Positions 29,748 through 39,805 are shown, numbered from the stretch's first letter. The stretch is DNA of 64,000 bases from Paenibacillus sp. NFR01 (GCF_900111565.1 NZ_FOIK01000006.1:124001-188000); one strand, 5' to 3'. Notes: generated by a model from the letters alone, not told the origin. Translations and numbers: made by a program.

Positions 29748-32700
29748 CTACTCCACGCTGGACAGGAAAAATTCAAACTCCAGCGGCTGGTCAGCCGGAA
29801 TGCGATATTCCGGATGCACCGGCGCACCCCAGCTGTCGTCGCCGCCGACGCCCATCTGGCGGCCGGCTACGGTCACTACGGTATAGTGAACCGGCGGCAG
29901 CTCAAAGGCATGGCCGGCCTGCTCCAGCTCGAAAGCCGTGTATGGCGATACGTTGCATTCGAACGGTGCGGCCGGCGAAGCCGAGATTTGCAGCCCGGTC
30001 CCTTCGGCATTCGTAACCGAAAGCCGGCGGACGCCGGTGCGGTTGCCGGATTCCTGCGGCACCAGGTAACGGGACGGCAGCGCCGCGACTTCCCGGCAGA
30101 AGACGCCGAGCCTTGCGCCCTTCGCCCGGTCGATATAGTTTTCTTCCGGCCCCATTGCGTACCACTCGGTCCGGTCATGATCCGCCGACATCTTGAAGGA
30201 CAAGGCCACAATCGGCAGGTCCGGAAGTCCGGCGGCGCCGCTGTACCGGCTGCGTACCCGCACGGTGCCATCCCCGTAGACCGTATACGCCGTCACGAAC
30301 GACAATGCCTGATGGATGCTGAACCGGTAATCGAAGGAGACGGTCACCGCATCGGCTTCCTGCACCAGGTTCACTTCCACGCAGCGGCGGGCAACGCTGG
30401 CGGCAAGCCAGCAGCCCGCATGGTACGCGAGGTTGGTTCCCTTGTCATTGTCGGTCGTCGCCCGCCAGAACAGCGGCATCGGCGGCGCCGCGATGATTTC
30501 GCGGCCATGGTAGGTCAAGGAGACCAGCGATCCGACCTGTTTGGAGAACAGCGCGGTAAACCCTTCGCCGAGGACGCCGATCTGCACATCTCCTTCGACT
30601 ACCTTAAGCTTTCCGGCGGCTTTCGCCGGCGCAGCCTTTGCTTCGACGACGAAAGCCGTCTCGCCGAAGGCAATTTCATACCCGGCATCTGCCCACAGCT
30701 CCGTTTCCTTCAGAAGCAGCGATGCCTGCAGGCTGTATTCGCCCGGCAGCTCCGTGTCAGGCAGTCGTACCGGTACCCGCACTTCGCTTTGCGGTGCAAC
30801 ATCGGCTTCCGCCGTCCACGTTCCCAGCAGCTCGCCTTCGCGGTATAGCCGGTATTCCAGCGCCAGATGCCCGGTGCCGGCAAACAGGCTCTCATTGATC
30901 AGGCGTATCCCGTCCCGCTCCGGTTCCAGCTTGTAGTTCTGATACAGGAATTTGACCTCCTGCATCTTCGGCGTCCACTCCCGGTCGGCATAGACGATGC
31001 CGTTGCCGCAGAAGCTGTAATCGGTCGGACGGTCTCCGAAATCGCCGCCGTAGGCGAAAAATTCCCGCCCGTAGCGATCCTTGGTCAAAATCGACTGATC
31101 GATATAATCCCAGATGAAGCCGCCCTGGTACATCGGGTATTTATTTTCCAGCTCAGTGTATTTGTGCATGCCGCCGACCGAATTGCCCATCGCATGCATA
31201 TATTCGCAGCTGATATACGGTTTGGCCGGATCGCTGTTCAAATAGTCCTCGATGTCCGCCGGTTTGGCGTACATCCGGCTTTCCATATCGCTGGCCGCAT
31301 CATAGGTCCGGTTATGGAACACGCCTTCATAGTGCACCAGACGGCTGTTGTCCCGGCTGCGGAACCAGTTCGCCACGTCCAGAATGACCTGGCCGGCATA
31401 CGATTCGTTGCCGCAGGACCAGATCAGGATGGACGGATGGTTTTTATCCCGCTCCACCATCGAGATTGCCCGGTCGAGCACGATGCCGCGCCACTGCGGG
31501 TCGTTGCCGGGGATATTCCACGACGGCTCGACGGCCCCCATCTTTTGCCACGAGCCATGCGTTTCCAGATTCATCTCGTCGATGACGTAAATGCCGTATT
31601 CGTCGCACAGCTCATACCACAGCGTCTGGTTCGGATAATGCGAGGTACGCACGGCGTTGATGTTGCTGCGCTTAAGCGTGCGGATATCCCACAGCATATC
31701 TTCGCGGCTGATGGAACGGCCGGTGCGGCAGTTAAACTCGTGGCGGTTGACGCCCTTGAACACGATCCGCTTGCCGTTGATGCACATCAGCTTATCGATC
31801 ATTTCAAACCGGCGGAAGCCCACCTTTTGCACAATCGCTTCTATAATATGCCCTTGCTCGTCTGTCAGGGACAGGCACAGCGTGTACAGGTACGGATTCT
31901 CCGCACTCCACGCCGCCACATTTCCGGCATCTCCGGTGAGCGTCAGCTCTTGCCCGCTGAAACTGCCTACTGCGGCCAGCTGCACGTTGCCTTGTTTGTC
32001 CTTCAGCTCAAGCTTGGCGCGCACGGTCTTCTGCGGAACTTCCAGCAGCTCCATGTATACGCTCAAGCTTCCCCGGGTGTACGTATCGTCCAGCTCGGCC
32101 CGTACTTCAAGGTCGCGGACATGGACTTGCGGGACGGTGTACAAATAGACGTCGCGGAAAATGCCCGAGAAGCGCCAGAAGTCCTGGTCCTCCAGCCAGC
32201 CCCCGGTGCTCCGCTGATAGACCTCAACGGCCAGCTTGTTCAAGCCTTCGCTAACGAACGGAGTCAGGTCAAACTCCGACGGCGTAAAGCTGTCTTCGGC
32301 ATAGCCGACAAATTGCCCGTTCAGCCACACATAGAAAGCCGACTCCACCCCTTGAAAAGAGATGAACAACGGCCCGTTCTTCATGTTCTCCGGCAGGCGG
32401 AATTCCTTTACGTAGCTGCCGACAGGGTTATGGTCCTGCGGAATCTGCGGCGGGCGGACATCGCTGAGCCCGTCCCATGGATACATCGTATTGACGTATT
32501 GCGGCCGGCCGAAGCCCTGCAGCTGAATATGTCCGGGAACCCGGATATCTTCCCAGCCCTTGCAGTCAAATCCTGTCTCATAAAAAGCGGCCACCCGACT
32601 CGCCGGATTCGGCGCGTAGCTAAACTTCCAGCTGCCGTTCAGGCTGTGGCGCATCTCCATCGGCGCGCCGGCCTCCGCTTCCGCCATCGTCCGGTAATAG

Positions 32701-32789
32701 CGGTGGTCCGAATGGGCATCCAGCCGGTTGACCCGGAATGTACCCGGGTCCTCCAGCCAGTTTAATGTTGGGGTGAGTGCCAATTTCAT
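29748..32789 (-). CDS. GH2 beta-galactosidase (LacZ type)
   Basis: This 1013-residue enzyme has the five-domain LacZ plan: sugar-binding jelly roll (about 40-210, HNPVGSYVKEFRLPE and FVGYAEDSFTPSEFDLT), immunoglobulin-like domains, TIM barrel, and a C-terminal beta-galactosidase small-chain domain (about 730-1010). The acid/base glutamate is in ILIWSCGNES and the nucleophile in PYISCEYMHAMGN. It is cytoplasmic. The ATG lies only 2 bp from AGGAGG; TTG at codon 3 has better spacing and may be the real start. It closes the galactoside locus that starts with the response regulator at 39769. Confidence 0.93.
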   Translation of the reverse strand: MKLALTPTLNWLEDPGTFRVNRLDAHSDHRYYRTMAEAEAGAPMEMRHSLNGSWKFSYAPNPASRVAAFYETGFDCKGWEDIRVPGHIQLQGFGRPQYVNTMYPWDGLSDVRPPQIPQDHNPVGSYVKEFRLPENMKNGPLFISFQGVESAFYVWLNGQFVGYAEDSFTPSEFDLTPFVSEGLNKLAVEVYQRSTGGWLEDQDFWRFSGIFRDVYLYTVPQVHVRDLEVRAELDDTYTRGSLSVYMELLEVPQKTVRAKLELKDKQGNVQLAAVGSFSGQELTLTGDAGNVAAWSAENPYLYTLCLSLTDEQGHIIEAIVQKVGFRRFEMIDKLMCINGKRIVFKGVNRHEFNCRTGRSISREDMLWDIRTLKRSNINAVRTSHYPNQTLWYELCDEYGIYVIDEMNLETHGSWQKMGAVEPSWNIPGNDPQWRGIVLDRAISMVERDKNHPSILIWSCGNESYAGQVILDVANWFRSRDNSRLVHYEGVFHNRTYDAASDMESRMYAKPADIEDYLNSDPAKPYISCEYMHAMGNSVGGMHKYTELENKYPMYQGGFIWDYIDQSILTKDRYGREFFAYGGDFGDRPTDYSFCGNGIVYADREWTPKMQEVKFLYQNYKLEPERDGIRLINESLFAGTGHLALEYRLYREGELLGTWTAEADVAPQSEVRVPVRLPDTELPGEYSLQASLLLKETELWADAGYEIAFGETAFVVEAKAAPAKAAGKLKVVEGDVQIGVLGEGFTALFSKQVGSLVSLTYHGREIIAAPPMPLFWRATTDNDKGTNLAYHAGCWLAASVARRCVEVNLVQEADAVTVSFDYRFSIHQALSFVTAYTVYGDGTVRVRSRYSGAAGLPDLPIVALSFKMSADHDRTEWYAMGPEENYIDRAKGARLGVFCREVAALPSRYLVPQESGNRTGVRRLSVTNAEGTGLQISASPAAPFECNVSPYTAFELEQAGHAFELPPVHYTVVTVAGRQMGVGGDDSWGAPVHPEYRIPADQPLEFEFFLSSVE

Positions 32790-32849
32790 TTCCTCCTATA
32801 TATTGAGCTTCAAATATAGCCATTCGGGGGCAGGCCGCGACTGCCGAGA

Positions 32850-32950
32850 ATGTTTGGATTTCCGGCCGCTGTTATTTGCAGATTTCTTGATCGAATACCG
32901 CTGTTGGCGGTAGAAATCTTCAAATAAAGGCGGACGCTACGCTCCTACAA
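32850..32950. repeat. Second intergenic repeat type, two-stem hairpin
   Basis: TTATTTGCAGATTTCT (32872-32887) and AGAAATCTTCAAATAA (32912-32927) are inverted arms with one mismatch, enclosing a TACCGC-TGTTG-GCGGTA hairpin; flanks read CGGCCGCTG and GGCGGACGC. The sequence differs from the 185-bp element. It lies between the permease and GH2 genes of one operon. Confidence 0.55.
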
Positions 32951-33009
32951 TTCCAAACTTCTCTTTCGTCGTCTTCCCTCATTTTAGTTTTCAGCCTCAA
33001 TCCATATCT

Positions 33010-33834
33010 TTATTTCACCGAGCCGATCATGCCGGCAACGAACTGCTTCTGCATCAGGAAGAACACGAGCGCTGTCGGGATCGTCGAGATCACTACGGCG
33101 GCCATAATGACGCCGAAATCCGGCGAGTAGCTGGAGCCAAGGTTGGAGATCAGCAGCGGAATGGTGCGTTTTTCCGGCGTTTGCAGCACGATCAGCGGCC
33201 ACATGTAGTTATTCCAGCTGGACATGAAGGTAATGATGCCGGCAGCGGCATACGTCGTCTTCATGGTCGGCATATAGATGCGGAAGAACAGGCCAAGCTC
33301 GGACAGGCCGTCCATCCGGCCCGCTTCCAGCAGCTCACGCGGGAACATCTTGGTGCTCTGGCGGAAGAAGAAAATCAGGAACGCGGTCGTAAACGTCGGA
33401 AGGACCACGGCAGCCGTCGTGTTTACGCCGATGAACGGCGCAGGCCCGGACAGCTTCGCGAACATTTGATAGAGCGGCACCATGAGGGCCGCGAACGGAA
33501 TCATCATCGACAGCAGCAGCAAGTTAAAGACGATATCCTTCGCTTTGCTGCGGTAGATTTCAAAACCGTACCCGGCAAGCGAAGCGATCAGCATGGCCAA
33601 AATCGTCGTGGTTACGGCAATTTTCAGCGTATTCCACAAGGCAGGCACGAGATTGATCTGATCCGTCAAGTTCCGGATATTGTCGAACAGATGGGTGCCG
33701 GGCAGCATGCGGCCCTGGGTCACGTCAACCGAAAGGTTGGTGGCGCTGATGATCATCCACAAAAACGGGAAGATGGAGATAAGGGCGACGATGGACAAAA
33801 AGATATAAATCGGTGAACGGCGTAAGGTTCGCAT
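33010..33834 (-). CDS. Carbohydrate ABC transporter permease (MalG-type)
   Basis: This 274-residue permease has six transmembrane helices and the coupling loop ELLEAGRMDGLSELGLFFRIYMPTMK; the C-terminus FFLMQKQFVAGMIGSVK is typical of MalG-like proteins. Its ATG overlaps the stop codon of the preceding permease (TAATG), so the two are translationally coupled. With the lipoprotein upstream it forms the importer of the galactoside locus. Confidence 0.92.
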   Translation of the reverse strand: MRTLRRSPIYIFLSIVALISIFPFLWMIISATNLSVDVTQGRMLPGTHLFDNIRNLTDQINLVPALWNTLKIAVTTTILAMLIASLAGYGFEIYRSKAKDIVFNLLLLSMMIPFAALMVPLYQMFAKLSGPAPFIGVNTTAAVVLPTFTTAFLIFFFRQSTKMFPRELLEAGRMDGLSELGLFFRIYMPTMKTTYAAAGIITFMSSWNNYMWPLIVLQTPEKRTIPLLISNLGSSYSPDFGVIMAAVVISTIPTALVFFLMQKQFVAGMIGSVK

Positions 33835-34712
33835 TACTTATCATCACCTGCCAGTTTGATTTGAAGGAAGGACAGCACGACAACCATCAGCACAATCGAA
33901 TAGGACACGGTCGCGGCATATCCAAAGTCCGGCGTGTACTTGAAGGACAGATTATAAATATATTGGGAAATCGAGAGCGTCGCCGTACCGGGACCGCCCT
34001 TGGTAATATTCATGATTTCATCGAACAGCTGCAGCGTGCCGATCGTCGAGGTAATGGATGTAAACAGGATGATCGGTTTGAGCAGCGGCATCGTTATCGA
34101 GAAAAACTGTCTCACGGACGAAGCGCCGTCAATGCGCGCGGCTTCATAGATGGAGTTGTCGATATTTTGCAGGGACGAGAGGAAAAAAATCATGTTGTAT
34201 CCCGTCCAGCGCCACGTAATGGCGATAATAATCGTAATCTTGGCCCAGAACGGATGAGAGATCCACTGGATTGGTTCGGATAAAATATGCAGATTCATGA
34301 GCGCCATATTCACCAGTCCGTCATTGCCGAACAGGTATTTGAATACGACGGAATACGCAACCAGCGAGGTAACGCAAGGCAGGAAGATTGCAGTACGGAA
34401 AAATCCTTTGAAACGCAGCTTGCTGTCGTTCAGCAATACCGAAATTATCATGGCCAGCACGATCATGATCGGCACTTGTACAATCAGGAACAGGAACGTG
34501 TTCTTCACCGCGGTGAAAAACATTTTGTCGCTGAACAGACGTTTATAGTTGTGTAATCCTTCGAAATGAAGCTGGGCGCCCGCACCCGTTTTAAACGAAA
34601 GCAGCAGGGCCTGGATCATCGGGTAGAAGTAGAACAAACAAATCATCAGTACGGCGGCGGCGATAAACAGCCACCCGGTCAGTTTGGCGCGGTTGCGCAT
34701 CGTATGGTTCAC
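33834..34712 (-). CDS. Carbohydrate ABC transporter permease (MalF-type)
   Basis: This permease of about 292 residues has six transmembrane helices, starting AKLTGWLFIAAAVLMICLFYFYPMIQALLLSF, and the loop SIYEAARIDGASSVRQFFSITMPLLKP. GTG at 34712 lies 9 bp after AAAGGA and is preferred; an in-frame TTG three codons upstream and an ATG four codons downstream are alternatives. It is coupled to the next permease gene by a TAATG overlap. No ATPase gene is linked. Confidence 0.9.
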   Translation of the reverse strand: MNHTMRNRAKLTGWLFIAAAVLMICLFYFYPMIQALLLSFKTGAGAQLHFEGLHNYKRLFSDKMFFTAVKNTFLFLIVQVPIMIVLAMIISVLLNDSKLRFKGFFRTAIFLPCVTSLVAYSVVFKYLFGNDGLVNMALMNLHILSEPIQWISHPFWAKITIIIAITWRWTGYNMIFFLSSLQNIDNSIYEAARIDGASSVRQFFSITMPLLKPIILFTSITSTIGTLQLFDEIMNITKGGPGTATLSISQYIYNLSFKYTPDFGYAATVSYSIVLMVVVLSFLQIKLAGDDK

Positions 34713-34816
34713 AGCTCTCAATCCTTTCTCTATACAAGCGGAAATCGCGATAACGGAGAAGCCGCCGCCCCCCGCGGCATGCGCGGAGGACAGCGGATCA
34801 ATCCAATCATGGAAGC

Positions 34817-36130
34817 TTACTGAATTTGAGACTCCGCTTGCGACTGGGCGTCGCTGAGCGCTTTATCCACAGCCGTGCCGTTTAGGAAATTCTGCATTTC
34901 AACTTTGAGAATATCTTCAATGGCATAGGTATGCATGCCGTAGTTCACGTTCGGAATTTCTGCGGTCCACTTCGCAAAGTCGGAAATAACCTTTTGGCCG
35001 CCGAAGTATTCGTCCGCAGCGGAGTACGCTTCGCCGCTTGCCGCCGGTTTGTAGGTACCGATGACGCCGACGTCGGTAACGAGTTTTTGATACAGGTCGG
35101 AATCGGAGCCAAGCGTTGCCGCCAGGAAGTCGACAGCCGCTTCTTTGCCGTCATTGTTCAGCACGTACCAGGAGCTGCCGCCAAGGTTAGAGGCATGGAC
35201 GGAATTCGCTGCGTTTTTCAATTTAGGGAAAGGTACGACCGCCCATTTGCCGGATTGATCGGCTTGCGCTTTGATGGATGGCGTAATCCAGTTGCCGGTC
35301 GGTACGGAAGCGACATCTCCGCTGTTAAAGCCGGCGAGGAAGGAGCTCCAGTCCGAATTGACTTTGACGATATTGGCGTTCATCAGCTCTTTGTACGTTT
35401 CAAAGGCTTCCTTCAGCGTGGCATTGTCCTTCAGGTCAGGCGTCGTGCCGTCGCTCTTCAGGTACCAGGAGCCGGCGGATTGGATCATCATGCGGATCAG
35501 ACCCAGATCGTTCGGGTCCTGGGTCAGCATATCTTTGCCGGTTTTGGCTTTGATCGCTTTGCCGATCTCGATATATTTTTGCCAGTCGATATCCTGCAGA
35601 TCGTTAACCGTGTAACCCGCTTCCTGCAGATAGTCCGTGCGGACGTACAGGCCTACAACGCCGGAGTCGAACGGTACGCCGTATTGCTTGCCGTTAAAGC
35701 TGGTCGGTCCAAGTTTGTAATCGGCGAAATCGGATGGCTTGATCGCGTCGCCCAGGTCCTGGAAGGCATCTGGATACGTTTGCAAGAAGCTTTGTGCGCG
35801 GTAGTCTTCAATCAGCACGATGTTCGGCAGGCCGGAAGCCGTTCCCGAGTTGAGGCCGGTGTTCAGTTTTTGGATGATATCGTCCTGGGCGTATTCCACG
35901 ACATTGATTTTGGCGTCCGGATGGTTTTTCACATAAGCTTCCTTGGCCAGATTCATTGCAGCGATATTAAAGTTTTTGTCCCATGCCCAGACGGTGATTT
36001 CTTTGGTTTCGCTTTTGCCGCCTTCATTTGCCGTGTTTGCCGTGTTCGCGTTGTTATTGGAGTTGCTGGAGCAGGCTGCCGTCAGCAGCATCAGGCCGGT
36101 GAGCAAAAGTGCGGTAGCTTTTTTCTTCAT
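34817..36130 (-). CDS. Extracellular sugar-binding lipoprotein
   Basis: This 437-residue family 1-type binding protein has a lipoprotein signal peptide (MKKKATALLLTG, lipobox LTAAC with Cys20) and an Asn/Ser-rich linker. The body (EITVWAWDKNFNIAAMNLAKEAY) is that of sugar-binding proteins. GAGGGGG lies 7 bp before the ATG; the frame is open 17 codons further up without a site. A cre-like palindrome lies in its leader. It probably binds galactosides, judged from the GH2 enzyme in the operon. Confidence 0.9.
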   Translation of the reverse strand: MKKKATALLLTGLMLLTAACSSNSNNNANTANTANEGGKSETKEITVWAWDKNFNIAAMNLAKEAYVKNHPDAKINVVEYAQDDIIQKLNTGLNSGTASGLPNIVLIEDYRAQSFLQTYPDAFQDLGDAIKPSDFADYKLGPTSFNGKQYGVPFDSGVVGLYVRTDYLQEAGYTVNDLQDIDWQKYIEIGKAIKAKTGKDMLTQDPNDLGLIRMMIQSAGSWYLKSDGTTPDLKDNATLKEAFETYKELMNANIVKVNSDWSSFLAGFNSGDVASVPTGNWITPSIKAQADQSGKWAVVPFPKLKNAANSVHASNLGGSSWYVLNNDGKEAAVDFLAATLGSDSDLYQKLVTDVGVIGTYKPAASGEAYSAADEYFGGQKVISDFAKWTAEIPNVNYGMHTYAIEDILKVEMQNFLNGTAVDKALSDAQSQAESQIQ

Positions 36131-36152
36131 GTAGATCCCCCTCATGCAAATT

Positions 36153-36166
36153 TGAAAGTGCTTTCT
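36153..36166 (-). promoter_or_regulatory. Possible catabolite-repression (cre) site
   Basis: TGAAAGTGCTTTCT resembles the CcpA consensus TGWNANCGNTNWCA with two mismatches and lies in the leader of the lipoprotein gene, about 20 bp upstream of its start codon. Position fits roadblock or promoter repression. The match is imperfect. Confidence 0.35.
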
Positions 36167-36324
36167 TTTAAAGCATAGCATCCTGGTCAGCGACTTCGTT
36201 AGAACTTAATTTAGTTAAAATAGTGATAATATTGTCTGCTGTATCCGCTTCCATAATACGCCGGTTAGCATTTATTTTTTCTATTAGCACTATTTTTAGG
36301 TTTGAATTTTGTCCCCTTTACCGC

Positions 36325-36356
36325 GAAAAAGACCGGCGCCGCAAACCGGCGCCGGC
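36325..36356 (-). terminator. Terminator of the sensor kinase gene
   Basis: CCGGCGCC (36333-36340) and GGCGCCGG (36348-36355) form an 8-bp GC stem with a 7-base loop, followed on the minus strand by TCTTTTTC. It separates the two-component genes from the lipoprotein gene, which must have its own promoter in the AT-rich 36160-36320 stretch. Confidence 0.8.
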
Positions 36357-36431
36357 CTCGGCCGGGACTGTATAATTGGGCGGGCAAAACACGGACGCTG
36401 CCCAGCGTAATGCTCTCTATGCGAAGTTATC

Positions 36432-38189
36432 TCAGCACGGAATTCGGATCTGTACCTTCGTTCCCTGCCCCGGTGTGCTGGAGATCGTGACGCCGTATTC
36501 TTCCCCGTATAACAGCGTCAGCCGGTCATGAACGTTGCGGATGCCGATGCCGCTGAACAGCTGCCGGCTCCCGGACGGCGCGGGGATGACCTCCGGATTG
36601 TCGAGATCCATGCCGTCCCCGGTATCGACCACCTCGCAGTGCAGCGTATCCCGGTCCTTCATGATGGTCACGTAGATATAACCCGCATTTTTTATGTTAA
36701 AGGCATGAAAAAACGCATTTTCGATAAACGGCTGGAGCATCAGCTTTGGCACCTGCACGGACATGCAATCCGGCGAGATGAAATAATCGACTTTGATCCG
36801 GTCGCCGTACCGCACCTGGTTAATGTACACGTAATGCCGCAGATTGATCAGCTCTTCTTCCACGGTAATCGTTTCGTTCACATTGCTGATCGTATTCTGC
36901 AGCAGCGAGATGAGGGCATGGATCGTTTCCGTCGCCTGCTCCTTACTGCCCCGCTGCACCAGGATATTGACCGAAGCCAAGGTGTTGTATAGAAAATGGG
37001 GATTGATCTGCTGCTGAAGCGCCGCCAGCTCGGCTTTGCGCTGTTCCTTCTGGGTCTCCACCAGCTGTCCGACGTAATCGTTAAGCTCCTTAAGCATATA
37101 GTTGAATGCGGTGCTGAGCTGCCGGGTTTCGTAAGTTCCGGTCACGGACATGTAGTTATGGAAATTTTTTTGGGTCACATTGGACATTTTTTTGACCAGG
37201 GTGCGCAGGGATTGGGTCAGCTTTTTCGTTAAAAAGTAGATCACCAGCACCGCGACGGCCGCAATCGCCGCCACAATCAGAAAAATCGCCTTTTTGTCCA
37301 GCAGCTTGCCGATCGTTTCGTTTTTATCGATCAGGTTGACGATGTAGAAATTATAGGATGGCAGATAGTCGGCCAACACGATCACATCCCGGCCGTCCAG
37401 CGTCAGTTCCTGGCTCGCCTGGTTCGATTCGGTCATCTGCCGTGCGCTGTCCAGCAGTACCGGAGAGGTGGTGCCGATCTGATCGGTGCGGTTGCTCGAG
37501 ACGACTCGTCCGGATTGGTCCAGAATGACGACATCGTTGCCCTGGCTGGTGAAGCTGGCATAATTCTGGCGGAAATCGGTCTCCCGGGTAAACATATAGA
37601 GCGTACCGTATATTTTGGAGGTGCCGGGAACGACCAGTGCTTTGGCTGCGACGAGATACCGACTCTGCGAATTCAGCGGACTGGCGTCCATGAAGCTGTA
37701 AAAAAGCTGGCCGCCACGCTCCGCAGCCGACGCCGTAATCGGAATGTTCTTCAGCTGCTCCGACGATCCGGACCAATAGGTCACGTCGCTGGTGTAGCTC
37801 CGGCCGTTCGCGCCGAGAATCGAGATGCCGATATTTTTGGCTCCGATGCCGGACTGGATACGGTCCATCTGGTCCCGCATGCTGAAATAACGTTTGAAGT
37901 TGGCAAGCGATGTGGCGTCCTGCTCGGTCATGAAACTGCGGATCGCCCCGCTCTGCGCCACGTCGATGGCGATGTTAACCGCGGCGTAATGCGAGCTGTC
38001 GAGCGCGCTTTTGATCTGGTTGATAATTTTGCCGTTGGTGATGCTGAACGTCTGCACGAACAGCTTCTGGGACATCTGCACCGTAATGCCGGCGATAAGC
38101 ACCGTTACGAGAATGATGCTGATCATCATGACGACGAATATTTTACTGAATAAACTTTGATCTCTAAGCTTTCTGAGCCATTTTTCCAT
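36432..38189 (-). CDS. Sensor histidine kinase (YesM-like)
   Basis: This 585-residue membrane kinase has a transmembrane helix near 15-38, an extracellular sensor region to about 300, a second helix (KKAIFLIVAAIAAVAVLVIYFLT), a HAMP linker, the phospho-acceptor NPHFLYNTLASVNILV and a HATPase domain with EVVDTGDGMD. It follows its response regulator by 26 bp. It is presumed to sense an extracellular galactoside-containing oligosaccharide, inferred from the GH2 enzyme in the locus. Confidence 0.93.
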   Translation of the reverse strand: MEKWLRKLRDQSLFSKIFVVMMISIILVTVLIAGITVQMSQKLFVQTFSITNGKIINQIKSALDSSHYAAVNIAIDVAQSGAIRSFMTEQDATSLANFKRYFSMRDQMDRIQSGIGAKNIGISILGANGRSYTSDVTYWSGSSEQLKNIPITASAAERGGQLFYSFMDASPLNSQSRYLVAAKALVVPGTSKIYGTLYMFTRETDFRQNYASFTSQGNDVVILDQSGRVVSSNRTDQIGTTSPVLLDSARQMTESNQASQELTLDGRDVIVLADYLPSYNFYIVNLIDKNETIGKLLDKKAIFLIVAAIAAVAVLVIYFLTKKLTQSLRTLVKKMSNVTQKNFHNYMSVTGTYETRQLSTAFNYMLKELNDYVGQLVETQKEQRKAELAALQQQINPHFLYNTLASVNILVQRGSKEQATETIHALISLLQNTISNVNETITVEEELINLRHYVYINQVRYGDRIKVDYFISPDCMSVQVPKLMLQPFIENAFFHAFNIKNAGYIYVTIMKDRDTLHCEVVDTGDGMDLDNPEVIPAPSGSRQLFSGIGIRNVHDRLTLLYGEEYGVTISSTPGQGTKVQIRIPC

Positions 38190-38215
38190 GAGGCCGCTTC
38201 AACTTCCTTCCCCTC

Positions 38216-39769
38216 TTATCCTTTCCGGTATTGGCTGGGGGATATGCCCATCAGCTTGCGGAAGACCCGGGTGAAATAGCTGTGGTCCGAATAACCCACC
38301 ATGCCGCTGATTTCGGAGATGGTCAGGCCTTCTTGCTCTTTCAGCAGCAGGCAGGCTTTCTCGATCCGCACCCGGTTCAAATATTCGTTGAAGCCCTCCT
38401 TGTTATGCAGCGCAAAATAGTTGGACAGGTATGACGGGTTAAAATGGAACTGCCTCGCCACCTCTGTCAAGGTAAGCCCAGTCGCATAATGTGCATCGAT
38501 GTACAGCATGATCTTCTGGATCACGGACGATCCGCTTCGGCTTTGGGTCAGGCATTCCGTCGCATCCTGCAGGAACAGCTCCAGGCGGGCCGCGGCTTCG
38601 CCGATGTGCTTGGCTTCATGGATCGCCCGGAAAAATTCATATTTGCTCTCGTCGAGCGCGCGGGCTTCATAGTGAAAATGCAGCAGCATGCCGATAATCT
38701 GGAACAGGCTGTGGCACAGGAACGATTTGAATTCGAACATTCCGGTATCCATCCGGCCAGGCATGGAGGCGACATAGGCGCTGAGGCGTCCGAACGCCAA
38801 ATCGAACTCCTGCCGGCTCAGCTCGCCCGTAAAGGCTTCATGGTCAAACGCCGGACCCGGACCGGATCCCTCGCCGCGGTCTACCAGCAATTTGCGGTCC
38901 GGCAGGAAAAAGCGGCGGTCGAGCAGCCTCACCAGCTCATCCGCATAGATGGAATGCAGGTCATTCAGCCCGTTAAAGACCCGGCTGAGCGCCAGGCTCT
39001 GGAACATGTTCGCCCGGATGCCGGCAGAACATATTTGCTCCGCGAGCGTCAGCAGCGCCTCCCGGTGGTCCGGCGGGAGATTAAACAGGAAGCGCAGATG
39101 CCCGTCCTGCTGCGGCAGGCGGCGGACAACGATGGAGCCGCCGCCGATGTCGCCGCTGCCCTGAAGCAGCGAGCGGATGCTGCTCTCCAGCCATTCCTCC
39201 TTGCGGCCCGCGGCGGCGGAATCGTCGCCGGTATCGGCCAGCAGCATGGCGAAGCACGCATGCGGAAAGAGCGGCTTTAGCTCGTCCTCTCCGTACTCCA
39301 CCGGATACCCGGAGAGCAGCTTGTCGAGCACGTAATCGGCGGACTGCCGCTTATCGCCGCCCCAAGCCCCTTGCTGGAGCTGCGGCATGCGCTGCGCCGT
39401 CTTTTTCAGCACGGCCAGCAGCGACTGCGGCTCCAGGCGCGGCTTCAGAATATAGTCGGCGACGCCGCTCTGGAAGGTCGAGCGCACATATTCGAATTCG
39501 CTGAAGCTGCTGAGCACGATCACTTCGATCTCCGGGTGCATTCGCTTCACAAGGCGGATCAGCTCTTCCCCGTCCATCACGGGCATGACGATGTCGGTCA
39601 GGATGATATGCGGCCGCTGCGCCTCGATCAGCTCCAGCGCCTCCCGGCCGTTTGCGGCCTCCCCGGCGATCTGAAACCCTTCGCTCTCCCAGTCCAGCAG
39701 GTGAATGATCCCCTGCCGTACCAGCATTTCATCATCGACCACTAGTAGTTTGCAAAACGTCGCGTCCAT
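38216..39769 (-). CDS. AraC-type response regulator (YesN-like)
   Basis: This 517-residue protein carries a receiver domain with phospho-acceptor Asp in HIILTDIVMPVMDG (about residue 57) and VADYILKPR, a middle linker domain, and two AraC helix-turn-helix motifs at the C-terminus (SDHSYFTRVFRKLMGISPSQYRK). AAGGAG precedes the ATG. Here the regulator precedes the kinase, opposite to the other two pairs of this window. A perfect 15-bp palindrome lies 37 bp upstream and may be an autoregulatory site. Confidence 0.93.
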   Translation of the reverse strand: MDATFCKLLVVDDEMLVRQGIIHLLDWESEGFQIAGEAANGREALELIEAQRPHIILTDIVMPVMDGEELIRLVKRMHPEIEVIVLSSFSEFEYVRSTFQSGVADYILKPRLEPQSLLAVLKKTAQRMPQLQQGAWGGDKRQSADYVLDKLLSGYPVEYGEDELKPLFPHACFAMLLADTGDDSAAAGRKEEWLESSIRSLLQGSGDIGGGSIVVRRLPQQDGHLRFLFNLPPDHREALLTLAEQICSAGIRANMFQSLALSRVFNGLNDLHSIYADELVRLLDRRFFLPDRKLLVDRGEGSGPGPAFDHEAFTGELSRQEFDLAFGRLSAYVASMPGRMDTGMFEFKSFLCHSLFQIIGMLLHFHYEARALDESKYEFFRAIHEAKHIGEAAARLELFLQDATECLTQSRSGSSVIQKIMLYIDAHYATGLTLTEVARQFHFNPSYLSNYFALHNKEGFNEYLNRVRIEKACLLLKEQEGLTISEISGMVGYSDHSYFTRVFRKLMGISPSQYRKG

Positions 39770-39805
39770 GGCAGCTCCTTTGCGTAAGGTGTTTAGGTAA
39801 AGCTC

